Origin: Phymorhynchus buccinoides
Lineage: Eukaryota > Mollusca > Gastropoda > Neogastropoda > Raphitomidae
Direction of reading: 5' to 3'
DNA: 64,000 bases
Assembly: GCA_017654935.2 (NCBI GenBank)
Contig: CM065697.1
Coordinates: forward strand, 48,879,420-48,943,419
The notes beneath the pieces were generated by a model that ran no database searches, was not told the DNA's origin, and saw only the letters and a list, made by a program, of their open reading frames with translations. Position numbers and translations under genes: made by a program. Positions 46,090 through 56,723 of this stretch are shown here, in pieces; the stretch's first letter is position 1, and each line of letters opens with the position of its first letter.

Positions 46090-46351
46090 CTGTATTGGGC
46101 AGTGAGGTCCTATCAATGACCATCTTGGGCAGCATCCACTTCTCATCATCGTCGTTCCATTTACAGTCCAGCCTCACTCGGTCCAGGTTGTAGTAGTTGC
46201 AGTCTCGTCGCAGGCAGGGCTGGATGCGGGCGATGATGGCGTCCAACAGCTGGATGTGTCGCTCCTGCTTCCGGATCGTGTCCAGATAGTCGATACGGTC
46301 AAACTCAAATTCCGCCTGGATGTCAATGACCTCCCTTTCCAGGCTTTCAAT
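46090..46351 (-). CDS. KIF17: KIF17 exon, coiled coil plus RRDCNY globular tail
   Basis: The acceptor TTCATCGCAG precedes ATTGAAAGCC, and the donor is ATACAG|GTGATTT. 262 nt, phase 0 in, phase 1 out. The product begins IESLEREVIDIQAEFEFDRI (heptad-like coiled coil), continues DYLDTIRKQERHIQLLDAII, then RRDCNYYNLDRVRLDCKWND and KMVIDRTSLPNT. The R-R-D-C-N-Y-x-N-L motif followed by a W and T-S-L-P is the most diagnostic part of KIF17 and makes this the strongest exon in the identification. Both edges have tandem copies in the flanking introns. Confidence 0.92.
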
Positions 46352-46605
46352 CTGCGATGAATAACACATTGGTCACTGTCTGCACCGACAATGGGAGCAA
46401 CACCACCATCAACATTTTGCACACACATCAATCTGCGATGAATAACGCACTGGTCACTGTCTGCACCGACAATGGGAGCAACACCACCATCAACATTTTG
46501 CACACACATCAATCTGCGATGAATAACGCACTGGTCACTGTCTGCACTGACAGTGGGAGCAACACCACCATCAACATTTTGCACACACATCAATCTGCGC
46601 TGTCT
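46352..46605 (-). repeat. 81-bp tandem repeat carrying the acceptor of the 46351 exon
   Basis: The TCATCGCAG|ATTG junction recurs at 46429, 46510 and (altered) 46591 with period 81. The spacer contains GGTCACTGTCTGCACCGACA and ATGGGAGCAACACCACCATC. Only about 4-5 exon bases are included in each copy. Confidence 0.9.
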
Positions 46606-46619
46606 TTCCTGAATAAAAA

Positions 46620-47087
46620 GAAGTGTGACAGACAATATTCTCTCTCTCTCTCTGTTTCCCCCTCTCTCTCTCTCTCTCACTTCATAGACAGTTTAAACTA
46701 AAATAACGTATGGCTTCTAAGGATAATTGTTCCTTGTTGTAATGCGGTAGCACATTCTATTCTTTATTTAGTGTGGAATGTTGTCAATTATTTGTTGCAT
46801 GTTCTTAATGTTCATTCTGTTCACTCCATGGAAGGGGCTATGTCCTAATATCCATTAAAGTTCTGAGTTCTCTCTCTGTCTCTGTCTTACCATCTGTTGT
46901 TTCTCCTTCACTGTCTCTGTCCTGCCTTTCAGTTCCTCCTGGATGTCTTCAAAGAGAAGTCTGACAGACAATACTCTCTCTCTCTCTGTCTGTATCTCTG
47001 TCTCTCACCATCTGTTGTTTCTCCTTCACTGTCTCTGTCCTGCCTTTCAGTTCCTCCTGGATGTCTTCAAAGAGAAGTCTGACAGAC

Positions 47088-47140
<53 letters not shown>

Positions 47141-47253
47141 TGTTGTTTCTCCTTCACTCTGTCTCTCTCTCTCTCTCTGTATCTCTCTCTCTCTCTCTGT
47201 ATGTCTCTCTCTGTCTGTCTCTCTCTCTCTCTCTGTCTCTCTCTCTCTCTCAC
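46620..47253 (-). repeat. two extra copies of the 3' edge of the 47254 exon, in CT-rich intron
   Basis: 46890-46950 and 47009-47069 repeat the last 61 nt of the exon (GACATCCAGGAGGAACTGAA, AGGCAGGACAGAGACAGTGA, GGAGAAACAACAGATG) with donor-like GTAAGA or GTGAGAG. They are separated by (CT)n runs and AGACTTCTCTTTG. Confidence 0.9.
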
Positions 47254-47360
47254 CATCTGTTGTTTCTCCTTCACTGTCTCTGTCCTGCCTTTCAGTTCCT
47301 CCTGGATGTCTTCATAGATGCCCACCATGATGCCGTCATCGTCCATCTTACGATTGGCTC
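47254..47360 (-). CDS. KIF17: KIF17 exon, YEDIQEEL segment
   Basis: The acceptor TTTATAG precedes GAGCCAATCG, and the donor is CAGATG|GTGAGAG. 107 nt, phase 1 in, phase 0 out. The product ANRKMDDDGIMVGIYEDIQE then ELKGRTETVKEKQQM corresponds to the KIF17 stretch just before the RRDCNY domain, where vertebrates have a V-Y-D-S-I-Q-E-E core. It is probably coiled coil at the end. Remarkably, its 5' edge is repeated nine times upstream and its 3' edge twice downstream. Confidence 0.88.
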
Positions 47361-47905
47361 CTATAAACAGAAACATTATTTATTCATGATGCCGTCATCG
47401 TCCATCTTACGATTGGCTCCTATAAACAGAAACATTATTTATTCATGATGCCGTCATCGTCCATCTTACGATTGGCTCCTATAAACAGAAACATTATTTA
47501 TTCATGATGCCGTCATCGTCCATCTTACGATTGGCTCCTATAAATAGAAACATTATTTATTCATGATGCTGTCATCGTCCATCTTACGATTGGCTCCTAT
47601 AAACAGAAACATTATTTATTCATGCCATCATCGTCCATCTTACGATTGGCTCCTATAAATAGAAACATTATTTATTCATGATGCCGTCATCGTCCATCTT
47701 ACGACTGGCTCCTATAAATAGAAACATTATTTATTCATGATGCCGTCATCGTCCATCTTACGATTGGCTCCTATAAATAGAAACATTATTTATTCATGAT
47801 GCCATCGTCATCCATTTTACGATTGGCTCCTATACATAGAAACATTATTTTTTTATGACGCCATCATCGTCCATCTTATGATTGGCTCCTATAAAGAGAA
47901 ACACA
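47361..47905 (-). repeat. nine tandem copies of acceptor plus 5' exon edge
   Basis: A 59-bp unit (AAACATTATTTATTCATGAT, GCCGTCATCGTCCATCTTAC, GATTGGCTCCTATAAACAG on the plus strand) repeats from the real exon edge outwards. Each copy carries TATAG|GAGCCAATCGTAAG and about 35 nt of exon. Copies become more diverged with distance. Confidence 0.93.
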
Positions 47906-47987
47906 TTATTCATTCACACCAAAACCATGTTATGCAAATTTTGGGAAACTTTTTTTGTTTATTAATGTTTCTTCTTCAGGAAAACTA

Positions 47988-48233
47988 TTAACCCTTTCAG
48001 CGCCAATGTCGACTTTTGTCACCACATTGGTTTTACACCCATGTCACTAGAGGGCATCAGGTCAGAGCCTGTTGTCTGGAGACCCTGTTTTCTTGATTTG
48101 GGGAGGTGGGGATGGGCCTGATGTTACATATGTCACAGAGGAATTCTCAATATTGCAGAGAATTTTTTTTCTCTACCCAGTTAGGTTTAAGGGTATTTTT
48201 TGGCCGAAAAATGGCTGGCGGTGAAAGGGTTAA
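47988..48233 (+). mobile_element. TTAACCC MITE, copy 2
   Basis: Ends TTAACCCTTTCAGCGCCAAT and GGCTGGCGGTGAAAGGGTTA + A. The interior is shared with 59395-59640 in the same orientation. Confidence 0.85.
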
Positions 48234-48259
48234 AGCTTACCCTGTAACAGGAGGTAAAG

Positions 48260-48600
48260 TCTAAAAGGCACATCTTAAAGCCCCCATGACCCGAAGAATT
48301 TCATTTATAAAAATGCATAGAGATCACTGAGAGAGAAATCGTTCTGCATAAACCGCACCACGCAGTTTCCTTTGGTTACCCACAAATCGAGCGTCAAAGG
48401 TGGTCATTTTTACCTGGATTTTTTTGTTGTCAGGTGTGACTCCCATTTAATTTCCCCCAAATTCAAAACGAGACAGCACTTTGAAGAGCAGCCTCGTTTT
48501 GAATTTTGGGAAATTTGTATGTGGGCCACACCTGGCCAGAAAAAAATCGAGGGACTTAATTTTGCTGTGTCAGCGTGTCTTTAAAAAAGAGAAAACCAGG
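48260..48600. mobile_element. element with 60-bp foldback core
   Basis: 48414-48554 folds on itself: CTGGATTTTTTTGTTGTCAG ... CCCAAATTCAAAACGAG against CTCGTTTTGAATTTTGGG ... CTGGCCAGAAAAAAATCG, with a loop of about 21 nt. Possible outer ends are CTTAAAGCC and TCTTTAAA. Confidence 0.65.
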
Positions 48601-49265
48601 AATGAGTACAAGTTCAGTATTATTTTGACAACTAGGTAAGGTCTTTAAATGATGTTTGAAAGGGAATATTTTGTTTGCTCTTTTACGTAGAAGAAAAATA
48701 GTCACTCATGACGACACGAAATTGTGACGTCACTCTAGGGTTTGTGGTCAGACAAGGCTTGCACAAGGGCTAGCAGGTAGCGTACTGCGGAAGAGCGGTG
48801 AAAAAACAACAATAATAACAATTGTTTGCAAGCAGATATGAACAGATTATGATGAAAATTGAAACTAGAAGTAGTTAAGTTGTTTTTGATTCGTCCGATT
48901 TAAATCTGAGCCACGTGCGTTTGGTCTGTTTCTTTAGGTGAACCCTACCAGTGTAACATAAGCTATTCCTGTGACTTGAAATTGGTAAGGAAATAAAAAT
49001 AATGGTTGTAATTATAGAATGAGTGAAATGCAATGTAGTCTAAAATATGTGCTAAAAAAGAACTGGAACACAACTAAAATGTGTATCCAACTATTCATGT
49101 AATAATTTGTTTAAAGAATTTGATGTTTATTTTATTATTTGTTTATTTATTAAATGTAAAGGAGGGAGTTTATTTCAGTTGTCTGTGTTGTAAAACGAAT
49201 TGTGTGCGTGCGGAGTATGCTAGACTTAGCAGCATGACATGACACAGCACGAGCAGTCCACTCAC
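48601..49265. other. intron, no feature recognised
   Basis: AT-rich unique sequence between a MITE-like element and the next KIF17 exon. Confidence 0.6.
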
Positions 49266-49384
49266 GTATCAGCTGCTTTTTGCGTTCGTCCTCCGCGTGT
49301 TTCTTCCGTCTGCGGTACTGCTCCTGCTTCTCTTCGTCATTGACGTCCTCCCCTCCAACCATCTGCTGCTGCAGGGCCTGCAGT
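49266..49384 (-). CDS. KIF17: KIF17 exon, QQQMVGGE segment
   Basis: The acceptor ATGTTTGCAG precedes ACTGCAGGCC, and the donor is CTGATAC|GTGAGTG. 119 nt, phase 2 in, phase 1 out. The product (R)LQALQQQMVGGEDVNDEEKQ then EQYRRRKKHAEDERKKQLI has the L-x-x-L-x-x-Q-x-V-G-G-E start and the R-R-R-K-[KR]-x-A-x-[DE]-E-R-[KR]-K-Q-L block recalled from vertebrate KIF17. It is a highly charged helical segment. Decayed copies of its acceptor and first 35 nt lie at 49963-50000 and 50106-50145, now separated from it by a LINE insertion. Confidence 0.92.
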
Positions 49385-49432
49385 CTGCAAACATTTGCAA
49401 GAGACGATGCCATATTAACATGAGTGCGCTTT

Positions 49433-49905
49433 TGTTCTCTCTAAATTAGATTATTGTAATTCACTCTTGTATGGCTGCCCCCAACACCTCATTAACAAGC
49501 TTCAAAAAGTCCAGAACTCAGCAGCCAGACTTGTCCTGAAGGCCTCTAAGTATCATCATGTTCAACCACTCCTGATATCCCTCCATTGGCTTCCCATCAA
49601 AGCACGCATTGACTACAAAATGTCCACTCTATGTCATTCTTATTTCTCTGGAAATGCCCCTGGCTACATCTCTGACATGCTTTCTGTCTATACTCCATCA
49701 AGGGAATTGCGGTCATCTTCAGATTCCAAAATTCTCTGTGTTCCTAGTACACGAACAAAAATGTTTGGTGAGCGCTCCTTTTCCTTTTCGGCCCCATCAG
49801 TTTGGAACTCCTTACCACGCGAAATTCGGCATATCCAGTCCTTGCCATCTTTCAAATCAGCTCTCAAGACCCACCTATTCAAGCTGCATCACAACCTTTA
49901 GGTCA
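49433..49905 (+). pseudogene. LINE ORF2 C-terminal fragment
   Basis: An open frame to 49901 contains YGCPQHLINKLQKVQNSAAR, LISLHWLPIKARIDYK and FGERSFSFSAPSVWNSLP, the end of a CR1/L2/RTE-type ORF2. It ends in a stop after FKLHHNL. It is relatively well preserved over 144 codons and inserted antisense to KIF17. Confidence 0.85.
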
Positions 49906-49959
49906 CATTACTTCTCAATTCTATTCTCTCCCATCACCCCCCCCAATCATCTACATCTT

Positions 49960-50150
49960 CGCTGCCGACCAACTGCCGCTGGGTACCTGCAGTCTGCACA
50001 TATTTGCATAACATTAGCATATCATTTGCATGTATAATATAGTATATTAGCATATAATCAATGCGATAGATACTCATTTACCACGCTTCTGTCACACTTC
50101 TTCACCGACCATCTGCTGCTAGACGCCTGCTGCATATTTTGCATATCATT
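49960..50150 (-). repeat. two decayed copies of the 5' edge of the 49384 exon
   Basis: Minus strand: ATATGTGCAG|ACTGCAGGTACC...GTTGGTCGG (49963-50000) and AATATGCAG|CAGGCGTC...CAGATGGTCGG (50106-50145) parallel the real TTTGCAG|ACTGCAGGCCC...CAGATGGTTGG. ATTTGCATA-rich spacer sequence separates them. Confidence 0.7.
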
Positions 50151-50254
50151 AGCATACAGGGCTAGAAGTGGCTTCGTGATCACATAACTGCAACATTTTC
50201 TATTCGCACCATCATCACTCTTGTTCATACAATCGCCAACACACAATCGTCACT

Positions 50255-50470
50255 TTAACCCCGTGACTGCCACCAACGTATCACGTACTGACCTGATGAT
50301 GTCATCAGATGAAGAGGAGTAACCCTGATGTGCTGGCTTTTGCTCTAACACAGTCAAGAGTTTTACATCCCCAGATCATTTTACCAGATTGGCTCTATCA
50401 GTTGTCTTTTTCATGGCATGATTTGCCCAACGATTTTTTCTTTATCTTTCTCTGGCAGTCAAGGGGTTAA
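50255..50470. mobile_element. TTAACCCC MITE (second subfamily)
   Basis: TTAACCCCGTGACTGCCA at the left and TGGCAGTCAAGGGGTTAA at the right are nearly perfect inverted ends of an element of about 216 bp. No coding sequence. Confidence 0.8.
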
Positions 50471-51047
50471 CATATATTTTCGGCATCATCATAATGCTAA
50501 GACTGCAATATATTCACTATATATATGAGCATAGTCGACTTCATTTTTGCTTTGTTTTGGTAGACACTGTAGATTTGACAACAGAGATCTCAAAATGTCT
50601 TCCAGTTCTTTTACATGCAAAGAATCTATGCAACACAGTACACAGGACCTACATTCTTCCTATGACTTTCAAGCCACTTTGTCTGGAACAAGATCAGGAC
50701 TATTTACTGACAAAATAAATTCTGTTTAGCGCTCAATTCAGATTCTCTAACCACGCTATATCTAAGCTATCAGAAACAAACTTGAACAAAATATAATTAA
50801 AAAAAGAAAAGAAATGCAAACACGTACACACAACTGTTGAACTTTTAAAAAGCAAACAGTCACACACATTCCAGTCAATGCAGAAAACCAACAACATAAA
50901 AAAAAGACTAATAAACATGAATAATAAAACGAAAATATGTGAAACTAATTTATCTGATCCAACGTCAATGCTCAAACAACAGACACACATTGATGGAAAA
51001 ACAAAATCCAAGATACATGAATGCGCTGTTAACATGGTTTGGTTTTA
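50471..51047. other. intron, no feature recognised
   Basis: AT-rich sequence with A-rich stretches. Frames are short and unconvincing. Confidence 0.6.
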
Positions 51048-51614
51048 TTAAAGGTGGACTCGGACGGATGAGATTTTGCAAGAAACACGTGGAGATCACC
51101 AGAAAGACAGCCTTTTCAAGGATCAGAACACTCCCACTTTACTCTGGTTTCTTAGAAATCAAACCGTCAAAACGGCGATTTTTCCTTGGCGGAGATGCCG
51201 GAGAGAGAAGCCATTTTGGATAGGGTGGGTGGAGGTCACTCATTGTGGTTGAAGCGTTTTCTTTTTTTGTAGTGCAGTAAAAAAAAAAAAGGAGCTGTTT
51301 CCTTTGTTGTGAGCGAAACTCCTTTAAACTGTATAAAATTTAAAAAAATAAAATAAAAAGGCTTGTATTGCCAAACGTTCGTGCAAACGATTTGGTGTAA
51401 ACACAAGCGGCCATTCAAAAAGAGACGGTAAACGCCTTCTCTTTGGGTGAAAGAATTTGACTTCCAACACCTCCGCCAAGGAGGAATCGCCGATTTGACC
51501 GTTTGATTTTTAGGAAACCGAGCAAAGTGAGTGTTGCGATCTCTGTAAAGGGTGTTTTCCTGCTGATCTGGACGTGTTTCTTGCAAAAACTCATCTGTCA
51601 GGGTGCCCCTTTAA
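51048..51614. mobile_element. intact TTAA-AGG MITE with TIRs of about 170 bp
   Basis: TTAAAGGTGGACTCGGACGG at the left and the complement of GTCAGGGTGCCCCTTTAA at the right start long inverted arms through GCAAGAAACACGT, CAGAAAGACAGCC and CGGCGATTTTTCCTTGGCGG. TTAA target with an AGG terminus suggests Kolobok-type mobilisation (inference). Fragments occur at 14376, 20157 and 27596. Confidence 0.85.
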
Positions 51615-52510
51615 CAAAAACAATGTAAAATAACTTGGAAAAAAAAGCTCAAACAAATCAAAAGGCACAACACAATTTATGAGTGAAAGAAAAACATTCT
51701 CTCCATCCTGAAACAACACGTTTCAGTGTTCTCTGAATCTTCCCAATCCTAAAGTGGTGACCACATTGAACATAATTTCTACTGTGTGTGTGTGTATGTC
51801 TGTGTGTATGGGAATAGTGTAAGAAATGCATATCTATCATCTCTTGTTTTAATCTGAGATCAATTTTGGCAGAAATGTTTGATTTCATAAGGCAGTGGAA
51901 CCGGATGACAAGATGGCCAATCTGAAGACTCTTTCTATCAGACTTTTCAATCCTGATTTCAGGATCACACCTGGACTACTTTCACCCATGGACATTCCAT
52001 ATTCAAATAAAAATTGTCTTGCTTAAAGTCCCTCTGGACAGACACACACACATGATTGAATGCTTGCAAGCATACAAACACACTCACACTCATTTCCCTA
52101 ATCAATTAAAAACAACAACAAATCCCACACAAACAAGGCATCTACTGTTAAAGGACAATTTGCATCATGGTTTGAATTCACCGCACAACACAAAAACCAA
52201 GCAGAGTTAACGATCAGAATGAAGTTGATTAGCAAACATCACAGGTGAACTGAGATCACGCGGAACTGAAAACACACACACTGTGTCTCACCGATTGACC
52301 ATCATGCTGCACACAAACACACACAACCACAACCCCCATAACAATCCACACCACCAGCAACACCACCAGCAGTCAAGCACAATAGACCACAACATCAATA
52401 AATGACACATATAGAAAACAACAAAACAAACAAATTATGCCAATCATTTTTTTCTTCCAGTGCAGGAAAACTATGTTTAGCATGATAGAAGTTTAGAAAA
52501 AAAGACAGAA
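51615..52510. other. intron, no feature recognised
   Basis: AT/CA-rich sequence with short (TG)n at 51783-51800 and CACAAC-rich patches at 52300-52390. Confidence 0.6.
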
Positions 52511-52997
52511 ATCTACTACAAGGCGATTTTTTCCCCCCCAGACTGAGACTCCTGGGGCGAGTTTCACAGGGGCTAACGTTACGTAGCGTGAGCGCAAATC
52601 GGCAAAAACGGTACTAAGAAACACCTCTTTCGCCGACGTTTGTCAAAAACGTTTTGTGACCACTCCAATACTGACTCGTAGTGAACTATCACGTGACTAA
52701 CATGGAGTGAATACGTTTCTTGTTGTCGATTGGTCCATTACAGTTTGCTTAAGATAATAAAATATTTTGACCAATCAGACAAGAGCTTGTAATATTCTTC
52801 CGCAAACGCTTTCTAAAGTGTTTCTTAGGCCCCGTTTGGTGTAAGCGTTATTCGCTCGGCGACCGTTATCTAGAGAAACTCGCCCCTGCACTTTATAATA
52901 TGGCTAATAGTAAGAAAATGTAATAGCAAAATCTTCACTATGTGTAAAATGGGGCGCGCCTATGATAAGGTGCACATTAAAGTAAAAAAATATAGTA
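52511..52997. mobile_element. nested MITEs
   Basis: The outer element is a degraded member of the 31315 family (ACAAGGCGATTTTTTCCCC... and GGGGCGCGCCTATGATAAGG). At its GACTCCTG|CACTTTATAATATG point it is split by a 331-bp element (52555-52885) with GGGCGAGTTTC/GAAACTCGCCC ends and a CTG duplication on both sides. The 3-bp duplication fits PIF/Harbinger-type insertion. Confidence 0.75.
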
Positions 52998-53935
52998 ATC
53001 ATGTAGCTGGATGTTAAGGGAGGTTATACCCAAGAAGATACGTGAATCAAACCTGCCCAGGGTAACAGCAGACATTCTGTGTAACTCTTCCTCCTAATCC
53101 TTTCTCTGCAAAAATAACCTCTCCACCCCCACCCCTCCTTTGACTTTAACTGCCAACAATTTTACTATTAAGAACTAATCTAAGACTTCCTTATCCATTT
53201 CTGACGATTTTTATTGAATATTTTCTACCCAGCCCAGTTCCATCACCAAGTTTTATCAACTTAAAAGCAGTAGCAGCATTTTTTTCTTCTGCCATGGTTC
53301 TCACCGATCTTCCATCACGCTGAAAACAGATTTCGGATCTTCAGCATCAGCTAACAGAATTGATTAGTATCAAAATCAAAATGTACGTCATTGCCAGCAC
53401 CTTTTCCTGTTTGCTTTGGTCTTGTACAAAGTTTTTAAAAATTATTTATATTTTTTACAGCAAATTCTCAACCTAACTGCTTTATGATCTGCATAACTGT
53501 TCTTTACTCGGCCAATACACAGACAGATGTGCAATGATGTTATTCAGGATACCAAAGACACTGTCATGGGAATAAGACAGACAGGTGGCCATTTTCCCCT
53601 AAATGAGTAGTGAAGACAGAAACCCTGATTATGCCCCCCTTGAACCATGAACATCAGCAGTAATCTAACACTGGTTGTTACGGCTTCATAGATTCTCTGG
53701 CCGTATTTGCAGCTTCCTTACCTTTCTTTCTCTTCAGGAAAACAGAAAAAGGTTTGCTCAAGCACTCAAATTAGAATCTGGTATTTTTTTAAAATGTCGA
53801 TTCAAATTCCAGTCTTTGGATAGAGCCGCCATTGTTAATGGGATCACGAAGGATAACCCTATCAGCCCGGCTCACCGTAACTCTCCAGTTGTCTTATTTC
53901 CATTACAGTGTCTTTGACCATACATAACCAACACA

Positions 53936-54092
53936 TACCATATTTTTCTGACTATAAGACTATACTTTTCCCCAGAAGGAGACCCCTCGCCTTGTAATGT
54001 GACTAATAAAATAGTAAGAAAATATAATAACAAAATCTGAATTTTGTGTAAAATTTTGGGGGTGCGCCTTGTATAGTTCGAAAAATGTGGTA
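53936..54092 (+). mobile_element. TATAAGGCG-type MITE, copy 2
   Basis: Same plan as 31315-31487 (TTCTGACTATAAGAC, CCTCGCCTTGTAATGTGACT, GGGGGTGCGCCTTG). The ends are decayed. From 52998 to 53935 and from 54093 to 54515 I see no gene, only AT-rich intron and CA-rich patches (54195-54370). Confidence 0.75.
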
Positions 54093-54519
54093 TGTAATTC
54101 CTATTTCATGTTCTGGCATAGCTACAACATTATGTTTATGAAATGACATAAGCAGGCACACAGGTCGCATGTGACACATGCAGGATTACATCATGTGCAC
54201 ACACACACATAATGCATGCAGATGCACATCTATAACTGTAAGTGCTCATAATGTTGTATCTGCACATCTCACAGGCATTCGTGCACAAACACACATTGAC
54301 ACATTAAATCTTAAAACTGCAATACATTTAAACGCGCACACACACACATGAACGTGCGTACAGATGCACACATTATTTAAGCCATAAAACTTTCCCTGAA
54401 CCACATTTTTGGAACAAATCTAAATGCTAAACCCTCTCTCTCTCTCACACACAAACACATACACACTTTCTTGTTTCTTTCTCAAAAACAGCCAAGGACT
54501 CAAATCTTACCAACAAACT

Positions 54520-54615
54520 CTCTCTCTCTCACTACGCCCAACTAAGAATATCACACGCTAAGCCCCTACTGATTTGATTGCCCCCTGGCGGTCAAATCAG
54601 CGTCCTAAGTTGACC
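54520..54615. mobile_element. single arm of the 39610 foldback family
   Basis: CTCACTACGCCCAACTAAGA + ATATCACACGCTAAGCCCCT, then TTGCCCCCTGGCGGTCAAAT. Confidence 0.65.
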
Positions 54616-54705
54616 ATTAGGTAAGATCACTCCCACACATCAAGAAATTACTCCCCTTAATTATTTCCGAACAATTCCTATACTGTGCCTCTGTTTTGTA
54701 CACAC

Positions 54706-54833
54706 CTTTTCAGGGCCTCCTCCTGCTGCAGTTTGACAGAGGGGGGGATGTGGGTGGGGGTGGCGCGGGGGGTGGTGGGTCCCTCGGCCCCTCCCTCCTC
54801 CTCCCCTATCACCCCGGCCAGATCGGAACTCGT
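54706..54833 (-). CDS. KIF17: KIF17 exon, Pro/Thr-rich linker
   Basis: The acceptor TCCTGGTAG precedes ACGAGTTCC, and the donor is CTGAAAAG|GTGTGTAC. 128 nt, phase 0 in, phase 2 out. The product TSSDLAGVIGEEEGAEGPTT, then PRATPTHIPPSVKLQQEEAL and KR, is a disordered acidic then Pro/Thr-rich linker that ends in the helix continued by the 49384 exon (EEALKR + LQALQQQM). The ALxRLQ junction across the splice strongly supports the join. The exon is unusually GC-rich against its surroundings. Confidence 0.85.
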
Positions 54834-54867
54834 CTACCAGGACATAAACATAAGGTTTGACTCATCA

Positions 54868-55565
54868 AATCAAATCAAGTCAAATCAATCCAGGTCAAGT
54901 CAAACCCAAATAAAATCACATCAATCCAGGTTAAGTCAAATAAAATCTTTTCAAATGAAGTCAAATCAAATCAATTCAATTCAAATCGAATCAAACCAAA
55001 GCAAGCCGAGTCGAGTCAAATAAAATCTAGTCAATCAGATTAAGATTAAGATTGAAATTACAGCCCCGTCAAGGCCATGTCAGGGCTGTCACCACGTTAA
55101 ATCTTACCACATATTAAAAAGGGATACAAACAAAATCAAAGGTTTTTTGGTTAAAATACTTTTGTTTAAATCTTTTTTAATCAATCACAAACTTAGCAAG
55201 TAAAAACATGACACGTATAGAGTTAAAAACAACACAGTAGCTTACATCGAGTGAAATATATTAATGTTTTTCAGGTAATTAGTGTCAGGCGGAACGTCAC
55301 GGAACAACATTTTCATTGACTCTGCAGTGTAGTATTTCATTCTAATGTCGTATAATCCCAGCAGTCCAAAAGAACATGATGAATAGAAATTGGAGAATCG
55401 CATGCTACACAGTAAGGCGGGGTCCACTCCTTTCAATAGAAAGGAATGCGTGTAGTATATGTGTCAATCAATTCAAACCAAATCAATTCAGGTCAAGTCA
55501 AACCAAATGAATTTTTTTTCAAATCAGGCCTAGTTAAGCTGAGTCAAATCAAATCAAAATGCAAA
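54868..55565. repeat. degenerate (TCAAA)n pentanucleotide repeats
   Basis: 54868-55040 and 55467-55565 are built of AATCAAATCAAGTCAAATCA-like motifs. The material between them (55041-55466) is AT-rich with no gene. Confidence 0.8.
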
Positions 55566-55754
55566 GAAAGATAACACTCTACCCCTAATAAAAACAATAC
55601 ACACACACAATTACTATCAGGGTTGCCTATGTCACAAAATCGCTTAGCTCCACGCTGATACAAGGCACAAAAACTTCCTAACCAGAACATGGTGAGCAAG
55701 ACGAACAGAAGTACTCTAGTTAAGTGTCTGTATGTTGCATGTTGCTGTTGATGT

Positions 55755-55935
55755 CTTACCCTGGCTTAAAGACTCCAGGGATCATCCCAACAGCTGAAGC
55801 ACTTGAACGCTATGGCACAAATGCACCAGCTACGGATGAGAACATTATGTGTGTGACGATTTTTGATTACCACAAGGTGGGCAGCCACACTCTGACTTCA
55901 GAGGATTTTAGACGGATGCTGTTATGCTAGGAGCT
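55755..55935 (+). repeat. dispersed repeat, copy 2
   Basis: Paralogue of 32045-32180 that extends further (GGTGGGCAGCCACACTCTGA, CTTCAGAGGATTTTAGACGG). 68-codon frame ending at 55930 without a recognised domain. Confidence 0.75.
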
Positions 55936-56102
55936 TGTCACGGCTTAAGACAATCCCCGCACAACCATGCAGAACATAACATTTTGATGTAGCCTTGGTG
56001 TTCTAGCTTATGTCAACTGGTCTGACACAGCCTCATGCCAAGGTGACGTGTCTATATAAACCAACCAACTTCAATTCAAGAATACCATAGACTTAGTAGA
56101 CT

Positions 56103-56436
56103 TACAGTGGAGTATACTTAACACGAAATGCAGGGAACAACGATTTTTGTGTTTGTGTTAACCAGGGACGGTATTCATGTCGAGATAGCATGAGACTTAG
56201 CATGATGCTAACTTAGAAGCTCTTCCAAAAGTCCTATTAAATCCTATAGGACATTGGAAGAGCTTCTAAGTTAGCATCATGCTAAGTCTCATGCTATCTC
56301 GACATGAATACCGTCCCAGTATTTTGTGTTAAGCATTAAGTAATAATAAAGAGGGGTTTCGTCTGTTCAAACAGATTTTTGTGCGTTAACCAATATTTCA
56401 CGTTATCCAGTTTTGTGTAAAGAGTACTCCTCTGTA
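56103..56436. mobile_element. TACAGTGGAGTA MITE split by a 153-bp hairpin
   Basis: Outer ends TACAGTGGAGTATACTTAAC and ACTCCTCTGTA with TTTGTGTTAA phrases inside. At 56165-56317 sits a hairpin whose arms, starting GGGACGGTATTCATGTCGAG, are perfectly complementary for 64 bp around a loop of about 25 nt. That loop is itself partly palindromic (GTCCTAT...ATAGGAC). Confidence 0.8.
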
Positions 56437-56670
56437 CTGTCTTGATTAAAAAAAAAAAAGTTTTGCCATAAGAATGATTAAACTGGGACAAATTGTTTTG
56501 GTAAATTATCCTTTTTTCGAAGTTCCCACTTATTGAGTTAGCTGGTTTTTATTCTAAGCCAACACTTTCCTGTCCTCTTTGCTTCAGTGTTTGCAAACCA
56601 AACCAAGTCAAGGTGAGGTGAGGTCAAGTGGAACCCAACCATTTGAGGTGGACAGAACTAAAGCACTGAC

Positions 56671-56723
56671 CTGCTGAAGCAAGGGCAGTCCATCTGGACC
56701 CTGGATCACCGGCTGGGCCAGGT
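56671..56723 (-). CDS. KIF17: KIF17 exon, short linker
   Basis: The acceptor GTGCTGACAG precedes ACCTGGCCCAG, and the donor is CAGCAG|GTCAGTG. 53 nt. With one base from the preceding exon it encodes NLAQPVIQGPDGLPLLQQ, in phase with both neighbours. It is a short non-globular piece that could not be recognised alone. It is accepted because splice sites, phase and position all fit. Two decoy copies of its acceptor lie just upstream. Confidence 0.75.

Noticed and set aside
47361..47905. Array resembling a CRISPR locus
   Set aside because: Units are contiguous tandem repeats without unique spacers, in a eukaryotic intron.
49433..49905. 144-codon frame as a host gene
   Set aside because: FSAPSVWNSLP and HWLPIKARIDYK are hallmark LINE ORF2 C-terminal motifs.
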